Assembly (NCBI RefSeq): GCF_003148885.1
Contig: NZ_QGHD01000029.1
Span: forward strand, 1-34,625
DNA from: Hallerella porci
Lineage (GTDB): Bacteria > Fibrobacterota > Fibrobacteria > Fibrobacterales > Fibrobacteraceae
Reading direction: 5' to 3'
DNA length: 34,625 bases
Part shown: positions 32,648 to 34,625 of the stretch, one piece after another
How the letters are laid out: every line of letters starts with the position of its first letter
Numbering within the stretch: the first letter of the stretch is position 1
Notes under the pieces: model-generated
Seen by the model: only the letters and a program-made list of their open reading frames with translations
The model's database searches: none
Told to the model about the DNA's origin: nothing
Program-made: the position numbers and the translations under genes

Positions 32648-33562
32648 ATGAATTTGACTCGTGTTCTGTCTCTAACTCTTCTTGCTTCTGCAGTTTCTTT
32701 TGCAGGGGGCAAGTATTGGAATGTGGACAAAGGCGGAACCACGATGAAATTTCTTTCGATGGCGACTTCACCGCGTTCTGCTGCACTTGCGGGCGCAGGA
32801 GTCGCCACACCGCAGAGCTTTGCCGAAGTTTCACGAAATCCGTTAGCGACGACTTCTCTCGATTATTCGCAGATGGGAATTCAACACATCGTCTTTTCGG
32901 ACAATGTGGATGCGCAGTTGACTTCGGTTTACTTTGGAACTTCATTTCGGTATGTAAATGTCAGCGCTGCGATGGAATATTTGGGCTATGACGATATCGA
33001 AGGCCGCGATGACGAAGGATTTAAAACCGAAGATTACGGAGCGATGGCTTGGGCTGTTCAACTCGGTATCGGAAGTGCGCCTTCTACATTTAATTGGGCG
33101 CTTTCTGCGCGTTTTGCATCGCAGTCAATTGACAATTCCACCGCAATCGCTGTCCTCGCAGACGGTGGTGCAAGTTTTGTGCTGAATCGTTACTTTACAT
33201 TCGGAGCGACGGTGACGAACTTCGGCTGGGTTTCGGATTACGAAAGCGAAGAGGAATCCGCGCCGATGGCGCTTCAGGCGGGAATTTCGGGAACGCACCC
33301 GATTCTGGATATTTTTGATTTGGTTCTTCATGCGGATGCTTACCGCCGGGCGGACTACGATGCGGAATGGCGTTTCGGCTCCGAGTTAATTTATAAGAAG
33401 TCGCTCTTTTTCCGGGTGGGCTACGCTTACAAACCGAATGACGACAACGGCGTTTCTGCGGGACTCGGAATCGTCTTTGGGCGTTTCCAGTTCGACTATG
33501 CTTACCAATCGAATCCCGTGCTGGACGGAAACCACCTTTTCCACTTGGGAATCGGATTCTGA
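32648..33562 (+). CDS. PorV/PorQ-family outer-membrane protein
   Basis: A signal peptide (1-19, SAVSFA) precedes a beta-barrel-like protein of 304 residues. The motif FLSMATSPRSAALAGAGVAT followed by EVSRNPLATTSL is the characteristic N-terminal part of PorV/PorQ (UPF0164-related) proteins, and the C-terminus alternates hydrophobic and polar strands ending in FHLGIGF, typical of barrel proteins. PorV and PorQ are outer-membrane partners in type IX secretion. Here no other type IX component is adjacent, so it may be a paralogue. The start lies 34 bases after the mutase stop. Confidence 0.82.
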   Translation: MNLTRVLSLTLLASAVSFAGGKYWNVDKGGTTMKFLSMATSPRSAALAGAGVATPQSFAEVSRNPLATTSLDYSQMGIQHIVFSDNVDAQLTSVYFGTSFRYVNVSAAMEYLGYDDIEGRDDEGFKTEDYGAMAWAVQLGIGSAPSTFNWALSARFASQSIDNSTAIAVLADGGASFVLNRYFTFGATVTNFGWVSDYESEEESAPMALQAGISGTHPILDIFDLVLHADAYRRADYDAEWRFGSELIYKKSLFFRVGYAYKPNDDNGVSAGLGIVFGRFQFDYAYQSNPVLDGNHLFHLGIGF

Positions 33563-33594
33563 CTACAGCTCGCCGCTAGGCGATTTCGGTCAAG

Positions 33595-34625
33595 TCATCT
33601 GTAATCGCTTTCATCCGCGATAGCGGAGTCCAACTTGTCGAGAGGGAACTTGAAAAAATTTTTCCAGTTTGCCACATAGAGCGTGTCGCCGATGACATCC
33701 AGCGAATACGTTCCGCCTCCGCTAGGAAAGCATTGAAAATTTTTACACCAGGAGCCAATAGCGCGCCATCCCTTGGGAATATTACCGTAAGGTTCGCCGT
33801 AATCCCCCATATAAACCATCGGCACTTCCGGGCTTTCCCCGGCGACAAATAAATGTTTTCCATCGGAAACCAGCGAATGGACTTTCAACGTAGGAGAATT
33901 ATGATAAATAGAATACCCCAATAAGGGAATTCGCCGTATCACCTGTAAAAAAAAGACTATTGATTTGCCTCCAAGTTTGCGAAAATTCATCTAACGCGAA
34001 TATAGTTTCATCATCTGTAGCAACATAAAGTTTGCCATGATGAACAGTGACATCATTGACCGGCATATTCGCATAATCCCTAGTACAGGGAATCGATCTC
34101 GGGATTTCCGGCAATTTTGTCCATACTCGGTCTCCCGCATCGAGGCTCCACACATTTTCCGAAGTTGCCGCATAAAATTTCCCGTTCCATTCCACGCCCT
34201 TACGAAAAAAGAATCTAGCCGAATCTGGAGATTGCGTCGTTCCCATTCTAAAATAAGGGGAGGCATCGACGCTGTCCCAACCTTGGCCATTTTCCCACAT
34301 CACTAGTGACGCAAAATCCAGATTCTCCACAGAAATACTGTCTCGAAAGCCTGCCATCGAAACTATCAGTCGCCCTTGGAATCGTCCAATCCCATAAACA
34401 TGATGCCACTCTCCGTCTGCCAAATCTTTTATTTTTTTTTATTGCTGTCCGGTAAAAGTTCCAACATAAACACAATATGCTGAATACGCGCCGATTTCGA
34501 CAGAAAGCGGTGCCTTTGCGTTTTGCGGGCCCCCTAGACAAGATTTAGCTGGAGCTGGCCGGGTGGTGAACGGCCCCCGACAAAAGAGCTTGCAGCAACC
34601 CGTTCTGGATTTTCGAGGAACGGAA
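33595..34625 (-). pseudogene. Broken beta-propeller-like (Kelch/WD-type) protein gene
   Basis: Two overlapping minus-strand frames read as one repeat protein. One ends at 33899 and includes FYAATSENVWSLDAGDRVW and KLYVATDDETIFALDEFS. The other runs to 33595 and includes HLFVAGESPEVPMVYMGD and SLDVIGDTLYVANWKNFFKF. Dropping one G from the GGGG run at 33916-33919 (minus strand) joins them in phase (SLIG to YSIYHNSPTLKV). At the upstream end an in-frame TAA (34439-34441) separates the phrase SAYCVYVGTFTGQQ from KKIKDLADGEWHHVYG. The repeated LYVA/FYAA/LFVA units indicate a propeller. The family and target are unknown. It could be a decayed gene, or an assembly error at two homopolymers; it extends past the window. 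Confidence 0.6.
34530..34625. other. GC-rich tract at the right edge
   Basis: Base composition shifts sharply to GC-rich (GGGCCCCC and GGCCCCCGAC runs) in the final 100 bases. The minus strand stays open in the propeller frame but reads as arginine/cysteine-rich sequence (CRGPFTTRPAPAKSCLGG) unlike the propeller; the plus strand also has an open frame. It may be a repeat element, a contig-end artefact, or non-coding DNA. No gene is claimed. Confidence 0.4.

Overview
The window looks like a chromosomal segment from a Fibrobacterota (Fibrobacter/Hallerella-like) bacterium: Gram-negative, cellulolytic and moderately AT-rich. Pointers are a secreted GH9 cellulase with a Fibrobacter-style C-terminal tail, a PorV/PorQ-type outer-membrane protein, a large CotH/lamin-tail lipoprotein, Rpn nuclease proteins, and an lpt operon carrying rpoN, hpf and hprK. 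This assignment rests on family recognition; no database search was run.

Layout. 1-1139 is a decayed, AT-rich zone: the start of a probable IS256-like transposase, a fragment ORF with no intact start, a three-frame pseudogene, and a segment rich in inverted repeats. 1140-5337 holds a GNAT acetyltransferase with an apparent ATT start, two ParB-type parS palindromes (one perfect, inside that gene), an LpxL-type acyltransferase, then a plus-strand run: TSCPD protein, unknown protein, metalloprotease, metallophosphoesterase. 5372-9863 holds an Rpn nuclease, a two-gene amino-acid ABC transporter whose binding domain appears circularly permuted and fused to the permease, and an NAT-like enzyme. 9897-13279 (minus) holds glucokinase, a PCMD-domain secreted protein and a GT4 glycosyltransferase. 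13401-15236 is the GH9 cellulase.

15340-21977 is the most coherent block: a -24/-12 (sigma-54) promoter motif, then lptC-lptA-lptB-rpoN-hpf-hprK-mlaD, coupling LPS transport, sigma-54, ribosome hibernation and HPr phosphorylation. 22060-26388 holds the CotH lipoprotein and MurJ. 26445-33562 holds MscL, a DMT transporter, a SIR2-like protein coupled to DksA, an aldose epimerase, a flavin reductase-like protein, a phosphoglucomutase/phosphomannomutase and the PorV-like protein. The right edge (33595-34625) is a broken beta-propeller-like gene running into a GC-rich tract.

Several gene pairs overlap by four bases as NTGA with non-ATG starts (GTGA, TTGA, CTGA), so simple ATG-based gene calls misplace their starts. 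The most notable items are the parS pair, the permuted binding-protein/permease fusion, the sigma-54 motif upstream of the operon encoding sigma-54, and the dksA-SIR2 coupling. No tRNA, rRNA or CRISPR array was seen.
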